From Filobasidium wieringae (taxonomy: Eukaryota > Basidiomycota > Tremellomycetes > Filobasidiales > Filobasidiaceae): a stretch of 64,000 bases of DNA. This document shows, in pieces, positions 46,580 to 58,370 of this stretch (position 1 is its first letter; the number at the start of each line of letters is the position of its first letter). The DNA lies in the NCBI GenBank assembly GCA_001600055.1, contig BCIV01000007.1, positions 868,001 through 932,000 on the forward strand. Reading direction: 5' to 3'. Both the position numbers and the translations under genes were made by a program. The notes below the pieces were generated by a model, which made no database searches, was not told where the DNA came from, and saw only the letters and a list, made by a program, of their open reading frames with translations.

Positions 46580-47996
46580 ATGCTACAGAAACTGTCAAGG
46601 AAGAGCAAATGGTGCCTCTTTCCACATAGCAGGTCGTTTTCCGCGCAGAACGGTTCCCGGAGATTGATTTACCTCGGAGGGGATACATTCAGTATTGATG
46701 TTCTGAGACCGCTTTTGAACGCCAAGGGGGAGGTTTGGGACGAGTTGTTGGTGGTCACTTCGGGGGAGAAGGCGGTTGGGAGAGGTTCTAGAGGGACTAA
46801 AGTTTCTCGTGAGTACCTCTCTTGAGGTTCGGGTGGGTGGGGAACGAGCTGATTCTAGGATTGATCATGCGGGGATAGCTCCTTTAGGGAAATTCGCACA
46901 GTCGTGCGGGATTCAAGTGGATCAGATACCTACGACAGGGTTCAAGGATTGGACCGTATGCATTTTCATTTGATCTGTTTCTACATCAAACTGATCATCC
47001 ATATTTCATAGATCCCAACCGATTTTCAACCCGCCAATACCTCCCCCTCTCCGATCCTAATAACAGCCTCCTTCGGTCATATAATCCCTTGGACATTCCT
47101 TTCCACCTTCTTTCCTCGACCTCAAACTCGCCTGAACGTACACCCTTCTCTACTACCAGTGTATAGGGGGGCGGCTCCTATTCAATGGGCCATCGCGGAT
47201 TCCTGGAGAGGAGGAGAGAAGGGTTTCACGGGGGTTACGGTTCAGAGTTTAGGCAGGAAGGTGGATTGTGGAGAGATCTGGGGACAGGACGGAGGGATCG
47301 TGAGTCGGTCCGACAGGTTGGATATGGGGGTTAGGATTGAACTGGGTCAAGGGGGATAGGCTATCGGGGACAGGTCGAGGTATGAGACGTTGATGCCCCT
47401 CCTGGCTGAGAGGGGTGGGGAGTTGCTTGTCTCGATACTCAGAAAGATTCAAGATGGGACAGCAAGTCTTCCTGCATTGCTTCATTCGTTGATATTTAGG
47501 ATTGATCGTTTTACGGAAAACAGGCGAAATCGATCTCTCAACCGGAAGAAGGTCATTACGCTCGAGCTCCGAAGATTAGACCGAGTACCGCAAAGGTGGA
47601 TTTCAGGGAACAAAATGCGCTACAGATAGCAGCTCTTTGGAGAGGGATCGGATTTCAAGTGAGCCTCGTTAGCTGAAAGTATGCGGATGCTGGGACGGGT
47701 ATTGATGATGTTTTCGCCATCGATAGGAACCGATTTGGACTACCATAAACGATCAGCCGTTACAATTGTTAGAAGTAGAATTGATCAAGGCTGGTCCTCT
47801 GGCCGAGTTGAAGCCTGGTCAAGCGGTGCGAGATCACAACTCGAATGCTTTACTCATCAAATGTGCCGGACCGAATGAAGAGTTGTTGGTGGTCACGAAA
47901 GTACAGCAAGCGGGGAAGAGGGCGCTTGGGATTAAGGACTGGTGGAATGGTTTGAGAGGGATGGGAAAGGTCAAGGTGATCGAGTTGGGAACTTGA
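46580..47996 (+). CDS. FMT1: Methionyl-tRNA formyltransferase, mitochondrial
   Basis: Formylates initiator Met-tRNA for mitochondrial translation, using 10-formyl-tetrahydrofolate. Exons: 46580-46808, 46879-46955, 47012-47299, 47360-47461, 47524-47658, 47727-47996, giving 366 residues. A basic presequence (MLQKLSRKSKWCLFPHSRSF) precedes the Rossmann-type formyltransferase domain: RLIYLGGDTFSIDVLRPLL, SFGHIIPWTFL and the signature NVHPSLLPVYRGAAPIQWAI, which includes the folate-site His and SLLP loop, then GFTGVTVQSLGRKVDCGEIW. The C-terminal OB-type domain has YARAPKIRPSTAKVDF and LLIKCAGPNEELLVV. The intron at 47462 has a GC donor. The acceptor of intron 1 is chosen as 46878 because it gives PLGKFAQSCGIQV in phase; 46848 and 46887 are alternatives. 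Confidence 0.88.
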
Positions 47997-48470
47997 GAAC
48001 GTCTTTGGGTCGTTTGACACGTCATTTAGCTGACGCATGTACAATATGGTGTAACAAAGTATCAAAGCTGTGTCCTCGGCAAGGGATTTGACACCGGGGC
48101 CCGACTTTCCCGCATACCCCCGATCGAAGGATGACGTCGGTGACTGTGGAGCACATGTGATGGCATGTGATTTCTCTGCGCTTGCCGTCGGTTAAAATGC
48201 CCCGTACTCATGATTTGATGCGGTACCTTGGTCGGGGCACAAACGTCAGTGATCGGAGAATATTCGCTGGATTCGGGAGGTTGACGGAGGGTTATGGACG
48301 ACCGAACCTTCGTCCTCTTTCCGTTTTGAAACACTTTGTCAACACGATCAGCACTCGTTTTCAAACGTATATATCCACGGTTCGGCCTCGTGCTCACCCT
48401 GTAACGCCTTGGACATGCCCCTGGAAGCCTTTCTTCTATCAAATTGAGCTCGACAACAACACAAGCAAAA
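47997..48470. other. Intergenic region before the sugar transporter
   Basis: About 470 bp between two plus-strand genes, with the transporter promoter. The 90 bp before the ATG are CA/CT-rich. Nothing else recognised. Confidence 0.45.
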
Positions 48471-50605
48471 ATGGTAGCTCGACCTAAATCACTTCGAGTC
48501 GTAGGATTCTGCGTCTTTGCAGCTCTCGGAGGTGCTCTGTAAGTGTCCCACGGAGCCTACGTAGCTGTTTCAGAACCAAGCTTATTTTGGGTACACTCTC
48601 TTGCGCAGCTTCGGATATGATATCGGAGTCATCAGTAGTTGTTTCACCATGCCGGATTTCATCGAACGGTTCGGTGAATCGGATGGGAACGGTGGATACT
48701 ACTTGAGCAGTAACAGACAATCCATCATTACTTCGTTGCTGGGTGCTGGGACTTTCTTTGGATCGATCATCCAGGCTTTCACTGCCGATCTTAAATGGGG
48801 ACGAAGAGGAAGCTTGTTCTTCTGGTCGGTCGTGTTCGTAAGTACAAGAGACACGGGCTTGTTTTGACACACTACTAATCGCTCTTGAATCCCGTAGAGT
48901 ATCGGATGTATCATTCAGGTAGCTTCCATGTCTGGGATCGGTCAAATTACCGCTGGAAGGTTCATCGCCGGCTTGGGAGTTGGTGCATTATCCGCTTTGG
49001 TACCCCTTTACAACGGAGAAGCCGCTCCGAAGGATCTTCGAGGACCCTTGGTCGTACTATACCAGGTCATGGTTACCGCAGGGTGAGAAAGCTTCCTTCC
49101 CAATTTTCACGATCCCAATTTAAACTCGGCTTGTGTTCATATAGTCTGCTATGGGCTTATGGACTGGACTGGATCACGCACTCGATCAACGGACCCGCCT
49201 CGTGGAGAGTCCCCGTAGGGTTCCAACTCGTATTCGGTGGTGTTCTCTGTATCGGGAGTCTATTCCTCCCAGAATCTCCCCGACACTTGCTCAACTACAA
49301 CAACCCAGAAGGGGCCCGTCGATCGATCGCCAAGATGAACAACTGCTCGACTGATGACCCTCTCGTTGCTGAGACAATGGGGGATTTGGAGCTGATGCTG
49401 GAACTGGAAAACGAGGGAGGAAAAGCTAGTTGGTTCGAACTACTTAGTACGAACCATGCCATGTGGAAAAGAACCGCAAGTGAGTCCTAGGCAAGGAAAT
49501 TGTGACCCGAATTGCAAGTTGAACATGGCATACTTGTCTATAGACGCGTGTATCCTTCAGTTTGTACAACAGCTCAACGGACAGAATTGTAAGTCACGCT
49601 CGAATCTCGCATGGCGATAATCGCTTATTATGATCCTCTCGACAGTCTATTACTACTATGGACCTTCGTTCTTTGCCCAATCTGGAACTGGTCTTTCCAC
49701 CTACGCGATCCAATTCCTCCTCGGTGCCGTTACTTTCGCAGCGACCCTCCCGGCCATGTACTTTATTGAACGTCTGGGACGACGGAAGATGCTGTTCATC
49801 GGTTCGGCTGGAGAAATCACTTGCGCCCTCATCGCCGCGTTTGCGGGACACTTCATGCTCGCGTCAACCGACACGCCAGCAGATCAGTATACCAAGACGA
49901 ACACGACTGGAGGCCAGCTTTTGATCGCCTTTGCGATCATTCAGATCGCCTTCTTCGGATCATTCTGGGGACCCGTACCTTGTGAGTCGGCAGCTTCCCG
50001 AACGTAGTCATCACAATTGCCAACGCCATCGCGATATTTAGGGGTCATCTCGTCGGAAAGTTTCCCTTTGCGTGTCCGATCTAAAGGTATCGCTGTCGCG
50101 ACGGCCACCAACTGGTTGTGGAGTAAATACGCTTCATCAATAGCACAGTTGTAACGCATGCTGAGATTCTTCTATAGACTTCTTGCTCGGATTCTTTTCT
50201 GCAAGAATTGCCGATGATATCGGTACTCTCATCCTCCTGATTTTCGCCGGTGTATTACTTTTCGGAGTTGTTTATGTACGTTGCAACTGGTCCCAAAGGC
50301 AGTGGTACATGCTGACTAACTTGAATCTGCTACAGATCTACTTCATGTTACCTGAAACAAAAGGGTTGTCATTGGAACAGATTGACGAGTTGTACACTCT
50401 CAAGATCAAGCCATGGAAGTCTGCAGGATGGGTACCTCCAGCTCACGAGGATACACCTCGATACAACGATAAGGGAGAGATCGTTCATCAAGAGAGAAAG
50501 GTAAATCTCATCATATTCTGTTCGTTCTTGTCAAAATAGATCATCGCTGACCCTCTTCCTCACTCAAAACAGCGTGCGCCTCCCACTATGACGATGGGCC
50601 ATTAG
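48471..50605 (+). CDS. MFS sugar transporter (hexose/polyol family)
   Basis: Twelve-helix plasma-membrane proton symporter or facilitator of the sugar porter family; exact sugar unknown. Ten exons in phase: 48471-48538, 48609-48837, 48898-49082, 49145-49479, 49544-49588, 49646-49981, 50042-50122, 50178-50275, 50336-50500, 50573-50605, giving 524 residues. Signatures: LFGYDIGVISS in helix 1, the loop motif DLKWGRRGSLF after helix 2, AGRFIAGLGVGALSALVPLY in helix 4, PESPRHLLNYNNPEGARR after helix 6, ILQFVQQLNGQN in helix 7, FIERLGRRKMLF, WVISSESFPLRVRSKG in helix 10 and the closing PETKGLSLEQIDELY. The helix 7 QQLNGQN segment is the sugar-binding motif QQxxGxN. The C-terminal tail is cytosolic and short. 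Every splice site is in frame. Confidence 0.93.
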
Positions 50606-51136
50606 TCAACGAACAAGGAAAATGTATTCATAGTCACTATCAGGTTTGCACGCCACGCGCTGTTACCCATACTGTTTTATTAGCTAGAGAATGAAGATAC
50701 CCATTGCTGTTTCTACATCGCTTGTGTCTCCATATGGGCGGGAGTCGTCCTGACATCCCGTGTCATTCTTACCCGCCCATACTACACCATAACAAGACGG
50801 CCGGTCACAACTCGAAGCAGGAAGTATGACGGGATCAAACAGCGAAGTCTGGATCAGTACCTGGACAGCAAGTGACCTAAGAAGTGCATTTACTATAACA
50901 TGACTATCAGAACTGCACTGAGCTCCCGGCAGAACGATCTAACCGTTACGAGCAATCTTACGGAAGCGTCAGGACCAGTACTCATGACTACGGTGAGGCT
51001 CAAGCTAAATCGTAGGAAAATTGACGATGTTTGTATGTGATTGTATCGGTATGTGATACAACGTTTATGATCGAGCTTGGGCGGATCGCGCTGGAGCGAA
51101 GAGACAAGAACGAGCTTCCTGAATATCGTGCGGTCT
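50606..51136. other. Convergent intergenic region (transporter / SNU66)
   Basis: 530 bp between two facing gene ends; no coding or repeat structure recognised. Confidence 0.5.
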
Positions 51137-53901
51137 CTAACCCAGAACTTTAGGTCCTGATTGGTTCGCCTTCTTGCCGCCTGCTTTACTTGACGATGCC
51201 TGTGCACTCTTTCCACCTGGAGTGACGATACCATTCTTCGTTCTAACATCCCCGGTAGGTACATAGCTGCGGGCAGAAGAACGCTTAGCAACGCCAAGAT
51301 CTTAAATCTTATAGGGATGCAACTCACTTCTTGTTTCCGAGAGACAAGGTCATATACGCTTCTCCAGTAGCTTCTTGTCTTCGAGTGAAAGCTTGTAACA
51401 TTCCGGACGGTGTATCCCCCGCAGTCATCGCTTCACGCTTACGCTCCTCCTCAATACGCCTCAATCGCAGCTCAGTCTTTCTTCGTCCTGAAGTTTTACC
51501 ACTGTAAAGGCAATTTGGTCAGTTCTGTGTAAGTGATGAAAATGAAGCCGACCGAAACTCACTGGAACTTGTGCGAAAGCGATTTCCACGCTTCCAGAGG
51601 CGTCATGACTGCAAGAGAAGCTAAGATCAGCCTAGAGCATCTCAGCTTGCACAACGTGCACTTACCCCTTCCAAATTCATCGGTATATTCGATCTTGACT
51701 TCCGGTTTGTACGAAGCGTAAGCCTGCAGGGCATCCCTAGCTTCCTGTTGCTCTCGCGTCTTGATCTCCCATTCTCTTTGAGCCTGATCACGAACAGCGC
51801 CCCCGCGCAGCTTGGCCCTCTCGAGCTCTCGTTTGGCGATCCTTCTTCGGTGATCGGCCAGCCATAGATCTTTTTCCTTTTGTATACGCTCCCGCTCTTT
51901 GTCTTCTCGCGTCGTTTCCTTGAGCGCGCCTTGCTGCCTGAGTAAAGCGAGGACCCCGGCCATACCACCGGCAACGGTTGGTTCTGGCTTGGATATCATG
52001 ACCTGTATACAAAGGATGAGTCAGCAAGCTTCCTTCGACATGGGGTATACAACTCACATCTTCCTTAATCTCCTCCTTGACTTGCAGCTCGGAATCCAAC
52101 TTCAACCTCATCTCCTCCAAACTCAATCCTTGTCGAAGCGCCATCTCAGCCAAATCATCGTCCTCCTCACTCAGCTCTCCATCTTCCATAGGAACGTCTT
52201 GCGCAGCAGTATCCATTTCCAACCCTCCCAGTGGTTCCCCATCGTCCGTTGTCTCGATCTTGACCCTGATTTCAGGCTCTTCGCCTGGTTCCTGCTTGAC
52301 CGTGACGTTGTCCGGTAAGTCAGGGGCAAGAGAATCAGGTTCCACCTTGACCCGTGGTTCTCGCTTGACCAGACTGTCTAGAGTGACGTTTCTCACGAAC
52401 TCGGAGGTGTCATCAAAAGTGAGTCCTTCCCCTACATCGACCGTTTCTGGTTCTGCTTCGGCAGCTTCTTCCCTATCGGCGACCTGTTGTGCGATATCTT
52501 CCGGTCTCATTCGTTTACTTCGTTTCATAGTGGCCTGTTTTCGGGATCGACTTAGAGCCAGAGCGAGTTCGTCGTCATCTACCAGATTGTCTTGCAGCGT
52601 TCGATCGAGCTGCTTCACTGCTGGTTTCTCTTCCGAGTTCATCTCGACATCCCCGTCGGTAGCGCCCTCGACTCCTTCTTCCGCTCCAACATCGGCTTTC
52701 CGAGTGTTGCGCTTGGTCTTCCTCTTCTTCTTCTTGAAAGTGGTATCCTCAGTCATATAATCGGACACTTCGAAGTTTTCTGCGTAGAAAGCGTCCGTCA
52801 CCCTATTATCCGAAAGAAACCGCGATAGGAAGGATAACTTACTAGCATAATCTAAGTTCAGTAACTCTCGATTCACTCTGGAGTTCATATCCTGGGGTAA
52901 ATCATCATCATCGATGATCCCCATTCCCAAACCCGGTCCGTTCTCTCTCTTCTGCCTCTTGGCCTCGGGTGGAGGAGTAGCCCCTAGCCTGAAACCTTCC
53001 CTCTTCAAGCCCTCACCGGCATACTCGTCGTCGTATTTACTCAAAACGTCTCTTGTTCCGGGTAATTCGTTTCCACCGTCCGGGTCGAACTCATCATCGT
53101 CGTACCCCGTATAGCCTTCCTTGGCTCGCTTTTTCCTGATGTTGGCTGCTCGACGTCGTTCTTCATCCGCTAAATCGACATTCTGGAGTTCATCCTCGTC
53201 ATCTCCTAGAATCCGAGAATCTTTGAGAGTGAGGATCATCTCGGATCCCGCATCGATATCTTTAGTATCGTGAGCTACTTTGAGTCCACGGAGTTGGTCT
53301 GTAAAGGATGTCTCATTTAGTTCGCTTTCCTTCCCACTGGTAGGCTATGGGGGAAAACTCACCAGCCCCATAAACAGCAGCCAATTCTTGTTCCTTCTGT
53401 TCCTCTTCACGCTGTTTAGCCAACTCGAGCTCCTTCTTGATAGCCTTTTGTTTTTTCTTGCTCTTCTTGATCCATGCTACAGCGTCGTCTTCTTCTTCCT
53501 CCGCTGCACCTAGGGTAGAACCTTTCAATTTAGCGTTAAGTGCTCTCTGGTTCTTGGCTCTAAGGTAACGTCGAGAAGGATCGTCAGTCGGGTTAGAATG
53601 GGTAATGAAAGGGGATATGACATACTTTGCTATTCGATCACGAATCTCCCTGGAAAAAAGACCGTTCAATCAGTCCTTCGCAGCTAAATTAGTCGTCGCA
53701 ACACCTCAGAACTTACTGAGCTTCCTTGTCTTTTCTCTCCTGCTCAACTCTCTCGGTATAATTCCTCTGAGCGACGATATCGGGATCCTCATCCACCTGC
53801 ATATCCGCCGAACCGCCACCAGCCCCTTCCTCGCCGGGAACAGGGATGGGCTTGAGCCCAGCGGCTATCCTTATCCTGTTGGTCTCTTCTAGATCTGACA
53901 T
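51137..53901 (-). CDS. SNU66: U4/U6.U5 tri-snRNP protein SNU66/SART1
   Basis: Splicing factor that joins the tri-snRNP to the pre-mRNA complex; nuclear. Nine exons in phase: 53901-53717, 53649-53626, 53559-53363, 53298-52843, 52779-52058, 52002-51666, 51608-51563, 51501-51328, 51266-51137, giving 756 residues. Family landmarks: N-terminal LEETNRIRIAAGLKPIPV, a Lys/Glu-rich coiled coil, LRGLKVAHDTKDIDAGSEMI, the FKKKKRKTKR basic block, acidic middle with the SUMO-like VKQEP and VKEE motifs, GGMAGVLALLRQQGAL, EIEYTDEFGR-like EVKIEYTDEFGRG, EAWKSLSHKFHGK, and AGDTPSGMLQAFTRRQ near the end. All are in the order seen in SART1. Intron 52842-52780 is 63 nt with no in-frame stop, so its retention would insert 21 residues without shifting frame. 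Confidence 0.93.
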
Positions 53902-54402
53902 GTTGCTTGTGAGTCGGTGCTAGTACTAGCTGACTGTTTAGGGTTGACAGGATGGTTCAGGGATATGAGATGAATAGGAAGAGCTGAATTCGGTCAAAGT
54001 CGCTTACGTAAGCCGGTCACAACGTACACAAATCAAAGTCATCAACCATACTCACCTGAGGCTTGAGACCTGAGACCAATACTGTGGAGGGAATCTGCAA
54101 TCTGAGATCTTGGAAGTGCTGGAAGGTAATCGACGGAACGAAGGGTTCGACGATCGATTGCAACTGAGGAGCAAACCAGATCGAACGCATTGATCATATA
54201 AACATCTCTTTCTCGAAGTATAAATCAATCCTAAATTAATAACTAAGGGCTACATGGGGTAGTTCATCGTATCGTGTATCATCACAAGAAAGATCGTTCC
54301 ATCTTCACTCGTCTCGGTTCAAAACGTTCACCATTCTTTTATTATTCAACTCGGAATCTCATCTTCTCGACAGAATCTTCTAAAGCGAATCACTCGAGAC
54401 GC
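53902..54402. other. Intergenic region between SNU66 and the YOP1-type gene
   Basis: 500 bp holding the SNU66 promoter and the 3' end of the next minus-strand gene. No specific element recognised. Confidence 0.5.
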
Positions 54403-55980
54403 TTAGTAGGATCCCTGAGAGACCTCGGGCAAGGGCAAGCCAGAAGCGGGGGGAACGACGGTTCCTCCGACACGACCGAAAGATCCGGCACTGGTGGTGT
54501 GCAATCCGTCGAATCCGCTTCCAACTCCACCGGCGGCAGAGGTTCCGACGAAGGGGTTGTGGGTGTTGGATCCGGCGTTGACTCCGGTAGAGTAACCGAC
54601 AGAGTCAGTGTCGAACTTGTTGGAGGAGAACTGGGAGGTGGTGTTGGTTGGGGTCTGAGCGTTGATCTGCTGAGCCTTGGCACGTCCCTGGTGGAACAAA
54701 GGTCGGAGGGCACTGCGAGAAAAAGTAACATGGTCAGCGTGCTGTCCTTCTCAATTTCCTGAATCTTAAAATGCACTCACGAGTAGTAAACCTTCTCAGC
54801 ACCTCGGGTCTGGGGGAGCATCAACCAAACGATAGCAGCCAACTTCAAGGTGAAGTAGTGAGGAACGTAATAGAGAACGACTCGGAGAGCGGCAGATTCG
54901 AGGTAGTTCAAGAATCCGACTGGAGAAAACAAACCAAAGTGAAGATTAGAATTCGAGTCGGCAAGCACGTGTTTGTACGAGTTTACTTACAGACAATCCA
55001 GTAGCACAACCACTGGGCATCGTCACGCTGAGTTCGGCTCTCCAAAGCATGGATGGTAAGGTAAGCAGGCAAGGCCCATCCGATAAGGTTGGTGATAGGC
55101 TGAGCGAGTCCGAACAAGTTGAGGAGGATGAGGAGAGCAGTACTGAAGGACGGGAAAGGTGGGCTCAGCGGTTGGAAGCGAGCACAAATCGAACTTGAAC
55201 TCACGTCGTGGTGAATCCGAGAACACCGTAAACCTTGGGAATCCTGGTCTTGGCCTCGAACTCGTTGAGGAAACCGAACTTGGCCAACTATAAGGGATAC
55301 CATCAGCAATCATCTTAGGTAGTACGGTACGGGGTCGAACTAACCTGCTTGTCCAAAGCGTTTAACTGCTGGTTGGTAGTCTCCTGAGCACTCTGAACCA
55401 AGGGGTGGTGAGCGGCCGACTCGCCCAACTCGTGCAACTTGGCGTTGGCGTTCCTGGAAGCCTGGTTGAGCTTGTCGCCAGCCTGGTTGAGCTGAGTCTT
55501 AGCCTGAGCCTGAGCGTTCTGAGCGGTCTGCTTGGCAGAAGCGGAGACCTCGGAGGCCTTTTGGGAAGCCGTGTTGGCTGCGTCCTGAGCACGGGCGTTG
55601 ACGTTCTGAGCAGTCTCCTGGGCGGACTGCTTAACATCGGAAGCGGTCTGCTGGGCCTGACGAGAAGCATCGTTGGCAGTTTGCTGGACCTGACGGGAAG
55701 CGTCGTTGGCAGTCTGGGATGCGGCCTGGCCGGCGTTGTGAGCGGTAGCACGGGCGTCCTGGGCGGTAGCGTTGGCAGCCTCGTGGGTGGATCCGGTGGG
55801 CTGGTAGCCTGAACCAGAGACGGCGTAGGTGTTTCCAGAGCTAAGGGTCGAGGTGTTGAGATCACGGTCACGTAGTCCGCTGGCATGAGCAGAGGTGGTG
55901 GAAGGACCGGTGTGGTAAGGACCGAGTCCGGTGGTGTCGGTTTCCGTTACACGGACGGGCATGTTGAGATCGTTTGACAT
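54403..55980 (-). CDS. YOP1: YOP1/REEP5-type ER-shaping protein with LEA-like N-terminal extension
   Basis: TB2/DP1/HVA22 family membrane hairpin protein that curves tubular ER. Five exons in phase: 55980-55345, 55287-55205, 55142-54991, 54919-54781, 54712-54403, giving 439 residues; yeast Yop1 is about 180. The normal protein corresponds to residues about 195-335: LNALDKQLAKFGFLNEFEAK, TRIPKVYGVLGF, LLNLFGLAQPITNLIGWALP, AYLTIHALESRTQRDDAQWL, YWIVFGFLNYLESAALRVVL and YFTLKLAAIVWLMLPQTRGA, then the amphipathic ALRPLFHQ. Before it are about 190 extra residues of Ala/Gln/Asn-rich 11-residue-type repeats (TANDASRQVQQ, QSAQETAQNVN, TASQKASEVSA), as in group 3 LEA proteins. The C-terminus is Gly/Ser/Thr-rich and disordered. 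Function of the extension is unknown. Confidence 0.88.
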
Positions 55981-56634
55981 TGTTAGAAGGTGGTTGTGCG
56001 TTTGTGTGTGAGGTTAAAGGTGTTGGGTGATATCGGTGACAGTCAGATGGGTCATTGATGGTGAAAGCCAGGTGTACGGCTGTTTATATGTCGCTCACAC
56101 GACAGCGAATAACTGCGACCAAAAGTTGACGTCATCGATGACGCGTTTTCCCTCTGCTGACAAGCGTTTCATGTCAACTCGCCAAGCGCTCGAGTGAGAA
56201 AGGAAGTCCCTGGCCCAACGGTTCGTTTGACCAGGAAGCACGACTCCCATTGCAACATGTGCCCATCTCATCCGTTTGTACCGATTGCCTCACATTCGAT
56301 GCTTATCACGAGCGAGCGCAGAGCACTTCGTGATCGGACAACTGCCTTATTGCACATCATCATTATCGGTTGCACATCATCATTATCGGCAACGTCTCTG
56401 TTGATCCATTGGAACGAGTACAAGTCGAAGACTGCTGCTGCCTTTTATTTCTCTTCTCAAATACCTTCTGCTTAGGCTCGCCCCAGGACAAGTTGAGGTC
56501 AAGCCGGACCGAGAATAGTTTCGCCTAATCGCCACTCTTGCAAAACTCGTCAAGATTGCCCCTTTATATGCTTCAAATTTTCATCTTTAGTACAGCGGCT
56601 AAGAGTCCCAGCGAAGCAGTGCAATTGCCCTGAA
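55981..56634. other. Intergenic region between the YOP1-type and aldo-keto reductase genes
   Basis: 650 bp with the promoter of the YOP1-type gene and the 3' end of the reductase; holds a perfect 20-bp tandem duplication at 56350-56389. Confidence 0.5.
56350..56389 (+). repeat. Perfect 20-bp tandem duplication
   Basis: The unit TTGCACATCATCATTATCGG occurs twice head to tail with no mismatch (56350-56369, 56370-56389). Confidence 0.95.
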
Positions 56635-58080
56635 CTATAATTCAGGAGTCTCGGCGTAAAGGTTGTCTCCGAAACCTGGAGGGTACCTGTCTCCCGTGAT
56701 CACGACGGCCTCAACAACCTTTCTGATCTCATCATTCTCCTCCCGAGATAGCTGGATATCAATCGAAGCGACGTTCTCCTCGAGATACTTGATCTTCTTG
56801 GTACTACGTACGGTAAAAGTCGAGATCAGTAAAAAGCACGATCCAGAGTCGAATGGAAACTCACCCAGGGATGGGGAATATGTCATCACCTTGCGCGAGC
56901 AACCAAGCCAGCGTCAACTGGCCCGAAGTACAGCCTTTGCGTTTGGCGAGCTCCTCAAACTTGTCAACGATATCAAAGTTCTTAGCGAAGTTCTAAGAGT
57001 TGGTGCAAATGTATTTTAGCTTGACGAATTAGAACCAACCGAGTGGATAGCTAGAATTTACCTCTTTGCTAAACCTCGGAACGAAACGCCTAAAATCGTC
57101 TTGCTCGAAATCGTCTGGGGATTTGAATTGTCCAGTCATTAAACCTCGACCTGACGTTGAAATGAGGTATCTTTGTTAACCGCCTCCTCACAACTTTGAA
57201 GGCATCATGACACTCACCTAGCGGACTGTAAGCGACGATAGCTGTTCCTAACTCCCTGCATACCTTCCTGACCCCGAATTTAGCATCATCATCCATCTCA
57301 CACTGCATTGCGAACGGAGAATATTCGAGCTGGACTGCGTCGACGTGGGCAATCTTGGATGCTCGACGGAGGGTGGTACCAGACACTTCGGAAAGACCGA
57401 TGTGGCGAATTTTGCCTTGCCTATTCGATCAAGGGGGGTGGAAAACGGGATACTTTTAGTATAGGGCACACAAAAGCATCAAGCATCGATGAATCGACAT
57501 ACTTTTGAAGTTTCGCAAGTTCTTCCATGGTCTTCTCAATCGGAATTTTACCGTCTACTCGATGACTATCAACACAAGCTGATCAACTTGTGATTGTTGA
57601 ATGGCTCATCCCCGATGCATAGCTTACCAGTAGTAGAGATCGATACGATCTGTCCTCAACCTCTTGAGACTCCTTTCAACCGCTTGCCTGGCGTATTCGG
57701 GCGAAGAGTCCACCCCTACGAATCCCTTCTTTTCGTCCGTGATGAGAGCGAATTTCGTGGCCAAGAAGACCTTGGTTCGAGACCCCGGTCGAGATTCAAA
57801 GTACTTCCCGAGCAAGTCTTCATTATCGCCGTAAGCATCGGAGGCTGTATTCGACAAGTGAGTGATGAGCAACCTGATGGGTGAAGAGGAATCTTGAGGA
57901 AGCTGACTGACTGTCCCAGAAAGTTTCGCCTAGTTCAATCGCTCGATCAAGTACTTTGAATCTCTGTTCGTCAGACTCAGTAGACCCGTATGCGATACTA
58001 AGACCCATAAGACCGAATCCGAGTCGAGGGATCTCCGGTCCGGCTGAACCGAGTTTGCGGACATTTGAAGACAGAGACAT
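56635..58080 (-). CDS. Aldo-keto reductase
   Basis: NADPH-dependent (beta/alpha)8-barrel oxidoreductase. Seven exons in phase: 58080-57912, 57844-57628, 57565-57503, 57420-57218, 57150-57062, 56992-56865, 56803-56635, giving 345 residues. The catalytic tetrad is present: Asp and Tyr in [13 protein letters not shown] (the junction of exons 1 and 2), Lys in VFLATKFAL and His in DLYYCHRVD (exons 2 and 3). Further landmarks: [72 protein letters not shown], which carries the cofactor-binding loop. It belongs with the long-chain yakC-like fungal reductases; the substrate is unknown. Start ATG opens the [20 protein letters not shown] segment typical of the family. Confidence 0.93.
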
Positions 58081-58370
58081 GGGTATGTTACTGATTACTT
58101 GTACGGCGTCAAGAGGTGTTGATTTGGCGATCTGGACCTGGGTAGGTCTTGCTGTATTTGTTGATCGACACGACAGCCATCGTGATGAGTGGAGTGACCA
58201 AGAGTAGGAGCTTCTAATCGATAATCCATATGCCCCGAATCGTTGAGCCGGAAGCCTCGTAGGGTTGATTAGTCATAGGTCCGCCTATTTCTGCATCTGA
58301 GTATCACGTGACTAGCGCGACTCTCTGATTCTAGCTAGACGTCACAACACTCAGCCCTTCCGGTGTTTAC

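Noticed and set aside
55405..55812. 135-codon plus-strand frame opposite the LEA-like repeats
   Set aside because: Leu/Gly/Ser-rich mirror of the repetitive coding strand, no start context or domain.
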